NCBI GenBank assembly: GCA_934691725.1
Contig: CAKUTF010000003.1
Span: 1 to 64,000, forward strand
Length of the DNA: 64,000 nucleotides
From: an uncultured Fibrobacter sp.
GTDB lineage: Bacteria > Fibrobacterota > Fibrobacteria > Fibrobacterales > Fibrobacteraceae
Direction of reading: 5' to 3'
Shown: positions 16,406-24,535 of the stretch, piece by piece
Numbering within the stretch: the first letter of the stretch is position 1
How the letters are laid out: each line of letters starts with the position of its first letter
Program-made: the position numbers and the translations under genes
Notes under the pieces: model-generated
Databases searched by the model: none
What the model was told of the DNA's origin: nothing
The model's input: only the letters and a program-made list of their open reading frames with translations

Positions 16406-17955
16406 AGCGGGCTTAATCCATGTTTTTTGTTAGGACGTTTTACGCGCTTCGAGAGGAGGGTTCTCAAGGCGAGTGAAATTTTGGAACGGGTTTCCGCGGG
16501 GTTGATGACATCGGTGATGATGCCGGATTCCGCCGCCTGGTAAGGCTTGGAGAACTTTTCCCGGTAGTCGGCGACGAGCTTTTTGTAAAGCGCATCCTTG
16601 TCTTCTGCCGCGGCGAGTTCCTTTTTATAGATAATCTTGGCGGCGCCTTCGGCTCCCATCACGGCGATTTCCGCAGTGGGCCACGCATAGACGACGTCGC
16701 CTCCCAAATCCTTGGACGCCATGGCGATGTAGGCTCCGCCGTAAGCCTTGCGCATGATGACCGTGACGAGCGGGACCGTGCAGCTCGCGTAGGCGTAGAG
16801 CATCTTCGCTCCGTGGCGGATGATTCCTCCGCGCTCCTGGGCGAGGCCCGGCATAAAGCCCGGGACATCGGTGAGCGTTACAATGGGAATGTTGAAGGCG
16901 TCGCAGAACATGACGAATTCCGCGCCTTTGTCCGAGGAGTCGATGTCGAGGCAGCCCGCCTTGAACTTGGGCTGGTTCGCGACGATGCCTACGACCATGC
17001 CGTTGATTCGGGCAAATCCTACGACCAGGTTCTTGGCAAAGTCACGCTTGACTTCGAGCCATTCGCCAGGATCGACGAGGCGTTCGATGACCTGATAGAC
17101 ATCGAGCGGATGGTTCCCGTCTTCGGGGATGATTTCGTTCATCCCGAAATCGTCTTCGAGGGAAATGTCGGTTAGTTTGTGCGGAGGCGGCTCCATGTTG
17201 TTCGACGGCAAGAAGCTCAGGAGTTTCTTGATGATCTGCGCCGCGTGCTTGTCGTCGTTTGCGACAAAGTGGATGTTGCCGGAAACCGTTGCGTGTGCGC
17301 TTGCCGTGGCGAACTTGTCGAGCGGAGCTTCCTCTCCGGTCGAGGCCTTGATCACCTGCGGTCCGCAGATGAACATGTTCGAATTGTCCTTGAGCTGGAT
17401 GCAGAAGTCCATGAGTGCCGGGCTGTAGGAGGCTCCCCCTGCGCAGGGACCCGCGATGACCGCTATCTGGGGAACGACGCCCGACGCGAGAACGTTCGCG
17501 CGGAACACCTTGCCGTAGCCGGCGAGGCTCTTCACGCCTTCCTGGATGCGCGCTCCGCCGGAATCGTTTACGCTGATAATCGGGGTGCCGAGTTCGATTG
17601 CACGCTGCATCGCTTCGGACATTTTCTGGGCGTGCCTGCTACCGAGCGAACCGCCGCTCACCATGAAGTCCTGGGAAATGACCGTCACCGGACGACCTTC
17701 GACGTTGCCGATGCCTGTGACGACACCGTCGCCCGCGAGGCGCTTCTTTTCAAAACCGAAGCCGCGGACATCGTGATCGACGTGCATTCCCGCTTCCTGG
17801 AACGAACCTGCATCGACAATCTCATCGATGCGTTCGCGTGCGGAGAGGAGCCCTTTTGCGTGGCGGGCTTCGAGCTTGTCCGGACCGGAGCCTGAGGAAA
17901 GGGCGAACTTGCGACGTTCTTCTAGCTGGTCTAATAATTCTTGTCTAATAGCCAT
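16402..17955 (-). CDS. mmdA: Methylmalonyl-CoA decarboxylase carboxyltransferase (alpha) subunit
   Basis: Transfers the carboxyl group from (S)-methylmalonyl-CoA to biotin, yielding propionyl-CoA. About 517 residues of two crotonase-like halves, the MmdA/PccB fold. Visible landmarks are DFMVSGGSLGSRHAQKM, the first oxyanion region GGARIQEGV and GPCAGGASYSPA, and in the second half DVPGFMPG, GAKMLYAYA and MRKAYGGAYIAM. I start it at the ATG at 17955 (AAGGA 7 bases upstream) rather than the TTG 24 bases earlier. Follows the CoA-transferase by 62 bases. PccB of a propionyl-CoA carboxylase is the main alternative; the adjacent membrane beta subunit argues for the decarboxylase. Confidence 0.94.
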   Translation of the reverse strand: MAIRQELLDQLEERRKFALSSGSGPDKLEARHAKGLLSARERIDEIVDAGSFQEAGMHVDHDVRGFGFEKKRLAGDGVVTGIGNVEGRPVTVISQDFMVSGGSLGSRHAQKMSEAMQRAIELGTPIISVNDSGGARIQEGVKSLAGYGKVFRANVLASGVVPQIAVIAGPCAGGASYSPALMDFCIQLKDNSNMFICGPQVIKASTGEEAPLDKFATASAHATVSGNIHFVANDDKHAAQIIKKLLSFLPSNNMEPPPHKLTDISLEDDFGMNEIIPEDGNHPLDVYQVIERLVDPGEWLEVKRDFAKNLVVGFARINGMVVGIVANQPKFKAGCLDIDSSDKGAEFVMFCDAFNIPIVTLTDVPGFMPGLAQERGGIIRHGAKMLYAYASCTVPLVTVIMRKAYGGAYIAMASKDLGGDVVYAWPTAEIAVMGAEGAAKIIYKKELAAAEDKDALYKKLVADYREKFSKPYQAAESGIITDVINPAETRSKISLALRTLLSKRVKRPNKKHGLSPL

Positions 17956-18017
17956 TTCAAGATTCCTTTGGGATTCCAATTCATCCGGAGGAAAAATAGT
18001 ATTCCAAAGTGCCGAGG

Positions 18018-19508
18018 TTATTCTTTCATCGTCCCGGTCGAAAGAAAACGCAAATGCATATTGAACGCCCGGTCAAGAGCGATGGGAATGTGCTTTCCTT
18101 TCGAAGAGGCGATGCTGTAATTTAAAAAATCATTCAATTGCGGACGGTAGTCGGGATGGGCGCAGTTGGCGATTATTTCGCGTGCACGGGTGACCGGGTC
18201 CTTTCCGCGGAGGTCGGCGAGTCCCTGTTCCGTGACAAAAATGTTCGTTTCGTGGTCGGTGTGGTCGATGTGCGTGACGTAGGGGACTATCGCGCTGATT
18301 GTGCCGCCTTTTGCCGTCGAAGGCGTCATGAAGAATCCGAGAAGGGCGTTTCGCGAAAAGTCGGCGGAACCTCCGATGCCGTTCATGATGGCGGAACCGT
18401 TTACGTGCGAAGAGTTTACGTTGCCGAAGATGTCGCATTCGAGAGCCGTGTTCATGGAGATGACCCCTAGGCGGCGAATGACTTCGGGATGGTTGGAAAC
18501 CTCCTGGGCGCGGAGGACGAACTTCTTTTTGAGGGTGGGATTTTCCTTGAAGAATTTCCAGGCGCTTTCGGAACACGTGAGGGCTGTGCCGCTCGCTCCG
18601 ATGAGCTTGTCTGCGCGGATGAGTTCAAAGACCGCTTCCTGGATGACTTCGGTGAAGAGGCTTACCGGTTCCTGCTTGGAATCCCGCGCCATTGCCGTGA
18701 GGACTGCGTTCGCAACGTTGCCGACACCGCTCTGGTAGGGGAGATCTTTGGGCAAGCGTCCCTTTTTTTGTTCGTGGTCTAAGAATTCAAGGATTTGTCC
18801 GGCGATGTTTTTTGAAATTTCGTCGGGTTCCGTGAACGGTCGGATGGAATCGTGACGATTCGTGCGGACGATTGCAGCGATTTTTTGCGGGGAAACCTGG
18901 ACGAAATCCTTCCCGCCGCGGTCGAGAATCCGCGTGACGGGAATCGGGCGGGTGTAAGGAGGAAGTTCGGGCAGGTAGCAGTCGTGAATTCCGAAGAGGG
19001 ATTCGCCGTAAGCGGAATTCCATTCGACGATAATCCGGTCCGCTGTCTGGAGAAACTCAATGGAATTTCCGCAGGACGAGGAAAGCCAAATTTTCCCGTC
19101 GGCAGTAACTTTTGTCGCTTCGACGATTGCCGTCGTCGGCTTCGGCAAAAATCCGCTCCGGACGAGCCTTCCCATCACGCCTAGATGCGCATCGGTGTAA
19201 AAAACGTCCCCGCGGTTAATTGCGTTTCGCAAATCCTTGTTCGACTGGTAGGGCGCTCTCCACTTGACGGCATTTGCCCGGGCGAGTTCCCCGTCGCATT
19301 CGTCGCCGGTCGAGGCTCCTGAAAAAAGCGTAACCTGAAAAGGTTTTCTCGCTTCGTGAAAAGCTTTTGCGCGCTTTGCGAGAGCGACCGGAACCGCTTT
19401 CGGGTAACCGGCGAGCGTGAAGCCGGAAACGCCTAGAACTTCTCCGTCGCGGATGAGTTCCGCGGCTTCTTCGGCGGACATTTCCCTGGATGCGATGTCA
19501 AAAGTCAT
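18018..19508 (-). CDS. Acyl-CoA:carboxylate CoA-transferase (succinate/propionate/acetate type)
   Basis: A 496-residue member of the acetyl-CoA hydrolase/transferase family (ScpC, AarC, Cat1). It moves CoA between acids through a glutamyl-CoA thioester. Family motifs are GVGNVANAV (261-269) and TEVIQEAV with the likely catalytic Glu287, plus a Gly-rich NGIGGSADFSRNA stretch near 390. In front of the methylmalonyl-CoA decarboxylase genes the natural role is propionyl-CoA + succinate giving propionate + succinyl-CoA, closing the succinate decarboxylation cycle. Acetate is also possible as a substrate. Its ATG overlaps the mutY end by 11 bases. Confidence 0.9.
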   Translation of the reverse strand: MTFDIASREMSAEEAAELIRDGEVLGVSGFTLAGYPKAVPVALAKRAKAFHEARKPFQVTLFSGASTGDECDGELARANAVKWRAPYQSNKDLRNAINRGDVFYTDAHLGVMGRLVRSGFLPKPTTAIVEATKVTADGKIWLSSSCGNSIEFLQTADRIIVEWNSAYGESLFGIHDCYLPELPPYTRPIPVTRILDRGGKDFVQVSPQKIAAIVRTNRHDSIRPFTEPDEISKNIAGQILEFLDHEQKKGRLPKDLPYQSGVGNVANAVLTAMARDSKQEPVSLFTEVIQEAVFELIRADKLIGASGTALTCSESAWKFFKENPTLKKKFVLRAQEVSNHPEVIRRLGVISMNTALECDIFGNVNSSHVNGSAIMNGIGGSADFSRNALLGFFMTPSTAKGGTISAIVPYVTHIDHTDHETNIFVTEQGLADLRGKDPVTRAREIIANCAHPDYRPQLNDFLNYSIASSKGKHIPIALDRAFNMHLRFLSTGTMKE

Positions 19509-20553
19509 GCGATAAAGCTAGGATTTTTTGCCCGAGGCTGGAAACGATTTTTTGGGAAACTTTTTCCCTTGGAATCCATTCTCCGTCGATGCCTTTGCGG
19601 GTCTTGACTTCTGCGCAAAGTACCCGGCACGAGATTTTGTACCGCGTGATGGAATGGTTGACCGTTCCCATAAAACGGAAGCGCTTGATGTTTTCAAAGG
19701 AGACGATTTTTTCGGCGATTCCGGGGAAAACGTCCCGATGGATGTCGGTATATTCGAACAGGGGAAAAGTCAGATGCTTTTTGAGAAATGGCGAGTCGGG
19801 CGATATTTTGAGAAGGATGTTTCCGTCCGCGTCGAAAAGCACAAGGGCGAAACCCGTCCACGATTCATACCGGACTTTTTTCTTCGGGGGAAGTTCCTCT
19901 TGGCGACTCTCCTGAAAAGCCTTGCAGGCTTCTTGAAACGGACATTTTTTGCAGTCGGGATGCGTCTTTTTGCAGACCGTCCGCCCGAGTTCCATCAGGG
20001 CTTCGTTTGTGAGGAATGCGTCCTTGGCTCTTGCCCAGAACTTCGCCTTTTCCCAATAGCTTTTTTTGGCAGACGCTCCGTCGGTCGGCAAGAAATCCCA
20101 GCTGTAAAGGCGCGAAAAAATGCGGATGAGATTCCCGTCGAGGATCGCTTCCGGCCTGTGGAAGGCTAGGCTGAGAATCGCTCCGGCCGTATAGGCGCCG
20201 ATGCCTGGCATGGCTTCCAAATCGTATCGCGAATCGGGAAATTTCCCACGGTCTCGGATAATCCGTGCGGTTCGGAGAAGGTTGTCCGCCCGGTTGTAAT
20301 AGCCTAGGCCTTTCCAATGTTCGAAAACGGATTCTTCGCTTGCCTCGGCAAGTGCTTCGACTGTCGGAAAATCGCGCATCCATTTTTCGAAAATTTCCTT
20401 GACCGCGGAAACCTGCGTCTGTTGCAGCATCGTTTCGCTAATCCAGACGAGATAAGGGTCGCGCCTGGCAAACAGATCCTTGGGACGCCAGGGAAGTTCG
20501 GCATGGTTCTCGATGAACCATTCACAGAGGGCTTTATTGATGGCGATAAGAAT
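19498..20553 (-). CDS. mutY: A/G-specific adenine glycosylase, apparent non-AUG start
   Basis: MutY removes adenine mispaired with 8-oxoguanine. The first ATG (20430) begins at MLQQTQV, but the frame upstream of it continues with clear MutY sequence: INKALCEWFIEN, then LPWR, then DPYLVWISET. That includes the catalytic Glu (ISE, E37 in E. coli) just before the Met. No ATG, GTG or TTG lies in that extension. An ATT at 20553 with AAAAGG 9 bases upstream is the best start candidate and gives about 351 residues, the normal length. Other features are the LDGNLIR catalytic Asp loop, an iron-sulfur set C-x6-C-x2-C-x5-C (CKKTHPDCKKCPFQEAC) and a C-terminal NUDIX-like domain. The start lies inside the glycosyltransferase 3' end. 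Confidence 0.9.
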   Translation of the reverse strand: MLIAINKALCEWFIENHAELPWRPKDLFARRDPYLVWISETMLQQTQVSAVKEIFEKWMRDFPTVEALAEASEESVFEHWKGLGYYNRADNLLRTARIIRDRGKFPDSRYDLEAMPGIGAYTAGAILSLAFHRPEAILDGNLIRIFSRLYSWDFLPTDGASAKKSYWEKAKFWARAKDAFLTNEALMELGRTVCKKTHPDCKKCPFQEACKAFQESRQEELPPKKKVRYESWTGFALVLFDADGNILLKISPDSPFLKKHLTFPLFEYTDIHRDVFPGIAEKIVSFENIKRFRFMGTVNHSITRYKISCRVLCAEVKTRKGIDGEWIPREKVSQKIVSSLGQKILALSHDF

Positions 20554-21940
20554 AGCGATAGACCTTTTTGTAAAAATCCCACTGGGCCTTGACCGCTTTT
20601 TCGAGCGTGTAGTCCTTGCTGCGGGCGTAGGCGTTTTCGCGAAGCTTTCGGTAGGCGCTTTCGTCGTGTCTCAGTTCGACGCACTTTTCGAGTTGGCGCA
20701 TCCAGGCTTCGGGGTTGTCGCTCGGGAGGATGTAGCCGCAGCCTTTTGCGAAGATAATGTCCTGCGGACCGCCCTTGTCGCTCACGATTGCCGGTGTTCC
20801 CGATGCTAGCGCTTCGACGACGACGTTTCCGAACGTATCCGTGGTGCTGGGGAACAGGAGAAAATCCGCGTCTGCATAGAGACCCGCCAAGATTTTTCCG
20901 CCTTGGACGCCTGCGAAATGGACTTCCGGCGCATTTTTAAAATCCTCTTTCAGTTCATCGAGATACCAGCCGTCGCCGACAAACATCAGTTCCGCATCCG
21001 GGTGCGATTCCCGAAATTCCATCCACAGCATTTTGAGAAGCGGCAGATTCTTTTCCTTGGAGATCCGTCCGACATAGATAAAACGGGCGCAGCCTTTCCG
21101 GTCTGAAAATTTTTCCCAGGTGCCTTGTCCACGAAGTTCGGGACTGAAGTTTTCTAGCGGGATTCCGCGACGGAGAATCTCGACGTCTTTTGCGGGAACC
21201 TTGATGTCGCGAATGAGAATTTCCCTGTAATCCTTGCAAGGGCTTACGACCGGTCGGGTGAAGTGGTAGAAAATCCGCATGAGCCCGAGGACGTAGCGGT
21301 GCATCCACTTGGCCTTGACAAGCGTTTTCGTATAAGTGGGAACATCCGTCCGGTAATGGCTCAGGACCTTGATGCCCGCGACCTTCGCGCAGATGGCGAC
21401 AGCCCACGCTCCGGGGCTTGGCGTTTCAAGTTCGATCAGATCAACCGGGTAGCGCTTGAGCAGCCTGAGGGCCGGTGCGATATGCGGGATGGCGAGTTCG
21501 CTGTTTGCGTAGCCGAGCTGTTCCATGCTGAAAATGCGCGGCAGAAGGATCACGTAGCCGTTTTCAATGACACCGCACGGACGCGTGTTGAAGGCACTTC
21601 CGGCAAGGGCCGCCTTGTAGCCGTTCTTTCGCATGAACGAGATGACGTGGCGAAGGTTGTTCGCAATTCCGTTTACTTCGTCGAGGTTGTCCGAATAGAA
21701 TGCGACGCGGATATCTTCTTCGGAATGTTCCTTACGCTTCTTTTTTAGGAAGAATCTCAAGCGGATAAGCGGAAGAAGGTTGCGGAGAACTTCCCAAAAG
21801 ACGATGGGCGGAATCATGCAGGTGCGCAGGTTTCCGGGAGGCTGGTGCCTGAACGAAAAATATTTCGGGAAAACGCTGGTAACGACCCGTCCAAAAATCG
21901 CCGGGCGAGAATCGTACTGGGTGAAATCTTTGTTTGCCAT
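20534..21940 (-). CDS. GT4-family glycosyltransferase
   Basis: A 468-residue cytosolic or membrane-associated retaining glycosyltransferase. The N-terminal Rossmann half contains NLDEVNGIANNLRHVISF and the phrase VLSHYRTDVPTYTK typical of GT4 enzymes acting on lipid acceptors. The C-terminal half has FIYVGRISKEKN, LMFVGDGW and the donor-site motif TDTFGNVVVEALASGTP. About 75 N-terminal residues precede the fold and include a basic, amphipathic stretch that may bind the membrane. Sugar and acceptor cannot be told. First gene of the long operon with mutY and the propionyl-CoA module. Confidence 0.88.
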   Translation of the reverse strand: MANKDFTQYDSRPAIFGRVVTSVFPKYFSFRHQPPGNLRTCMIPPIVFWEVLRNLLPLIRLRFFLKKKRKEHSEEDIRVAFYSDNLDEVNGIANNLRHVISFMRKNGYKAALAGSAFNTRPCGVIENGYVILLPRIFSMEQLGYANSELAIPHIAPALRLLKRYPVDLIELETPSPGAWAVAICAKVAGIKVLSHYRTDVPTYTKTLVKAKWMHRYVLGLMRIFYHFTRPVVSPCKDYREILIRDIKVPAKDVEILRRGIPLENFSPELRGQGTWEKFSDRKGCARFIYVGRISKEKNLPLLKMLWMEFRESHPDAELMFVGDGWYLDELKEDFKNAPEVHFAGVQGGKILAGLYADADFLLFPSTTDTFGNVVVEALASGTPAIVSDKGGPQDIIFAKGCGYILPSDNPEAWMRQLEKCVELRHDESAYRKLRENAYARSKDYTLEKAVKAQWDFYKKVYRYSYRHQ

Positions 21941-22013
21941 TTGGGCAATAATATAATTTTTTGAACCGCATCGGTTGGAAAATCTTCAAAGCGTGCGGAT
22001 TCCCTGCAAATAT

Positions 22014-24524
22014 TTAAACGTCTAGCGGTAATTCTTCAGCGATGCCCTCTTCGAGTTCAAGGTGCTTGTTGTAACCGTAATAGCCGAGGCTTGAATCTTC
22101 GAGCCGTTTGAACGAATAGATGATTCGGATGAGATCGCTCTTGTCGAGCGTGAGCAGGAGTTTTTCGAAAAGTTCCGGGCGGAGTCCCACGATAGACTTG
22201 AACAGTTCCTTTTCGGTGGCGAGACAGTCCGAAATATCGCGTTCCCGTTTGTCGGTCAAGTACATAAATAGCGGAATTTTGGAACAGAGATTTCGAATCC
22301 GGTTTTTCAGCTTTTCCGCAGGTTCGATTATCTCTTGGCGCGGCTTTTCCTTTTTTGGCGCGGAATTTGTATTGCCGTCGCCTTCTTCGATTGGAGCATC
22401 TTCGTCTTTTTTTAGATTGACTTCATCGGGAACATCCGGGTCTATCTCCTTCATGGCTTCTCGCAATTCCGCATTCCTGTTCCATTCCTCCCAAAAATCA
22501 CGGTCCATGTTCACCGCGATATGGCGCACCTTTCGGACAAATGCCGGGGAACTTTCGCCACAATAAATCTTTGAAAGAATGTCGTTCGGATCCATCTGCC
22601 GCATTCCGCTTTCATCGCAGCTGATGACGGGAAGAAACTTGATAAAGTTCCGAATGGATTCTTCGATATCCGCCGAGGATTCTGCGTTTCCCGCTTGCCC
22701 GATAAGTCCTTCCGCATATTCCCGGACCTGGTCTAAGGCGCGGGTCGGTGAAAAGTCGAATACGTAACAGGCTTTTTTGAGAATCGCCTCTTCGTCGGGC
22801 AGGGAACCGTCGGAATTTTTGACAAAGTGAGGCGACTGTACGCGAAATGCCGACTGGAAATAGGATTCTGGAGACTTCTTGTCGTTCAGCATGAAAATTC
22901 CGGACCATTCGGGAATGGTCGTTCCTGTCAAAAGTTTTCCGCAAGAGAGCGTAATTGTCAATTTGTTTTTGCGGATTTCGCGTAAAACGGGTCCTAGCGC
23001 CTCTTCTCCGGTCCCGGCCTCTATACCCGCACAGCAGATGACATGAAATTTGGACCAGAAACCGATTTGCCTCTGCAGAAGATTTTTCATCGCATGGCAC
23101 GAAGCGACGCTTTGGAAGTACCATACCGTGTGCTGCAAACTTTTTTCGGCGATGCCGCTGTAAGGCATAATGGGAACGTTTTCGTCGTTTTGAAAGTTTT
23201 GTTGCCTCTTTTCCCATTCGCCGCCGTTTCGCAACATGTCGAGCCATTTTTGGACGTTCTGCTCGTGGACAAATCTCGCTGTTTCTGTTCCGCCGTTTTG
23301 TTCTGCCCGAAAGAATTCATTGAGGGAAAATTCGGTTCGCTCTGCGTTCTGTAAAAAGTCCGTATTGATATAGCTTGGGATTTCGTAGAGGAATAGGCGT
23401 AGTTCCGGAAGAATGGAATAGGGATTTTTTCCATTTGAATCGTCCCATTCGGCCTTTGCCTTTTGCTCCTTGGAATAGTCCCAGCTGTAAATGGCGCTGT
23501 CGTCGAACTGTCCCTTGCGAAGCGCCTTGAAAGGCGTTCCCGAAAGAAAAAGTCGGTTCTTTGCCTTTAAATGGGCGATTGCGAGAATTTCTTCCTTGGC
23601 GAGAATTTCCTCTTCGAGTTCTTCGGTCTGCCCGATGTGTGCATATTCAAACATTTCCGCCGTTTCGCCGGTGAGCTTTTGCGCGGCGAGCGTTCCCGCT
23701 CCGAAATGCGATTCGTCGATGACGATGCAATCCCATTCGATGTCGGCCGCGGCCTTGTTTCTAGGCTTAAAATTCCCGCACCCGTCGTTTCCCAAAAAAT
23801 CCTGGAAAGAGGCAAACCAGACGATGGGCTTTTCCTTGTCGGCGTATTCAAAGCGGACGTCTTCATCGCTTGCGCTTACGAACTGGTAGCCGTCAAAGTC
23901 GATGTGCTCATTCAGATCGTTTCGCCAGGATGCCCGGACGGAAGGCTTGTATGTCAAGACGAGCATTCTTTGCCAGCGTTCCTTTTTCATCAGCTGGTAG
24001 GCGGCGAAGGTTTTTCCGAATCGCATCTTGCAGTTCCAGAGAAATTGCGGCGCGGGCATGTCCCCGATTTTGGGATGCGTTTCGAAATAATGCGCTGCCG
24101 CCTCGACGGCTTCCCTTTGTTCGCTTCGCATGGGAAAGTTTTGGAATCTTCCCCGGGCGGGTGCGGAAATCCCTAGCTGCACGTGGTGAATCGCTTCGCG
24201 TACATCTTGCGCGGAGCATTTAAACCATTCGCCGTTGCTTTTCCCTGTCGATTCGATATCGGAACGCGGAAATCCCATCCTTTGGAGTTCGCGGAAAACC
24301 GTGTGATCCGTGAAGCGCTTCCCGTAGATGTCGAGAGCTGATTCATCGACAAGGATTTTCCAGGTGTCGGTTGGCGTGCGTGTCGGGTAGTGTTCTTTCA
24401 TCCGCTCTTTTACGGTACGTCCGGTGTAGCCGACCTTGAGCATTCCCTGCCAGCGGGCGTTGCAATATGCGTAGATTCGCGGGTTGAACCTTTGGTTCGC
24501 TATAAAGTAATTCTCTTTTTTCAT
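22014..24524 (-). CDS. GIY-YIG nuclease / SF2 helicase fusion of a restriction-modification-like system
   Basis: An 836-residue protein. The N-terminal GIY-YIG (T5orf172-like) domain spans residues 16-115: RIYAYCN, LKVGYTG, Arg41 in VKERMKEH, Glu79 in FRELQRMG and EWFKC. A superfamily 2 helicase follows: motif I CKMRFGKT (165-172), motif II DESH (270-273), motif III FLSGTPF, and motifs V/VI around GTTIPEWSG and YFQSAFRVQSP. The C-terminal ~200 residues are helical and acidic with no known fold. A nuclease and a DNA-translocating motor in one chain beside two adenine-methyltransferase-like genes points to a restriction effector. Cleavage chemistry is inferred. Starts 11 bases after the methyltransferase gene. 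Confidence 0.84.
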   Translation of the reverse strand: MKKENYFIANQRFNPRIYAYCNARWQGMLKVGYTGRTVKERMKEHYPTRTPTDTWKILVDESALDIYGKRFTDHTVFRELQRMGFPRSDIESTGKSNGEWFKCSAQDVREAIHHVQLGISAPARGRFQNFPMRSEQREAVEAAAHYFETHPKIGDMPAPQFLWNCKMRFGKTFAAYQLMKKERWQRMLVLTYKPSVRASWRNDLNEHIDFDGYQFVSASDEDVRFEYADKEKPIVWFASFQDFLGNDGCGNFKPRNKAAADIEWDCIVIDESHFGAGTLAAQKLTGETAEMFEYAHIGQTEELEEEILAKEEILAIAHLKAKNRLFLSGTPFKALRKGQFDDSAIYSWDYSKEQKAKAEWDDSNGKNPYSILPELRLFLYEIPSYINTDFLQNAERTEFSLNEFFRAEQNGGTETARFVHEQNVQKWLDMLRNGGEWEKRQQNFQNDENVPIMPYSGIAEKSLQHTVWYFQSVASCHAMKNLLQRQIGFWSKFHVICCAGIEAGTGEEALGPVLREIRKNKLTITLSCGKLLTGTTIPEWSGIFMLNDKKSPESYFQSAFRVQSPHFVKNSDGSLPDEEAILKKACYVFDFSPTRALDQVREYAEGLIGQAGNAESSADIEESIRNFIKFLPVISCDESGMRQMDPNDILSKIYCGESSPAFVRKVRHIAVNMDRDFWEEWNRNAELREAMKEIDPDVPDEVNLKKDEDAPIEEGDGNTNSAPKKEKPRQEIIEPAEKLKNRIRNLCSKIPLFMYLTDKRERDISDCLATEKELFKSIVGLRPELFEKLLLTLDKSDLIRIIYSFKRLEDSSLGYYGYNKHLELEEGIAEELPLDV

Positions 24525-24535
24525 CTTTTTCTTTA

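Noticed and set aside
20304..20684. 126-residue minus-strand frame spanning the glycosyltransferase/mutY junction
   Set aside because: Arg/Pro-rich third-frame reading; the mutY frame through the same bases carries conserved MutY residues.
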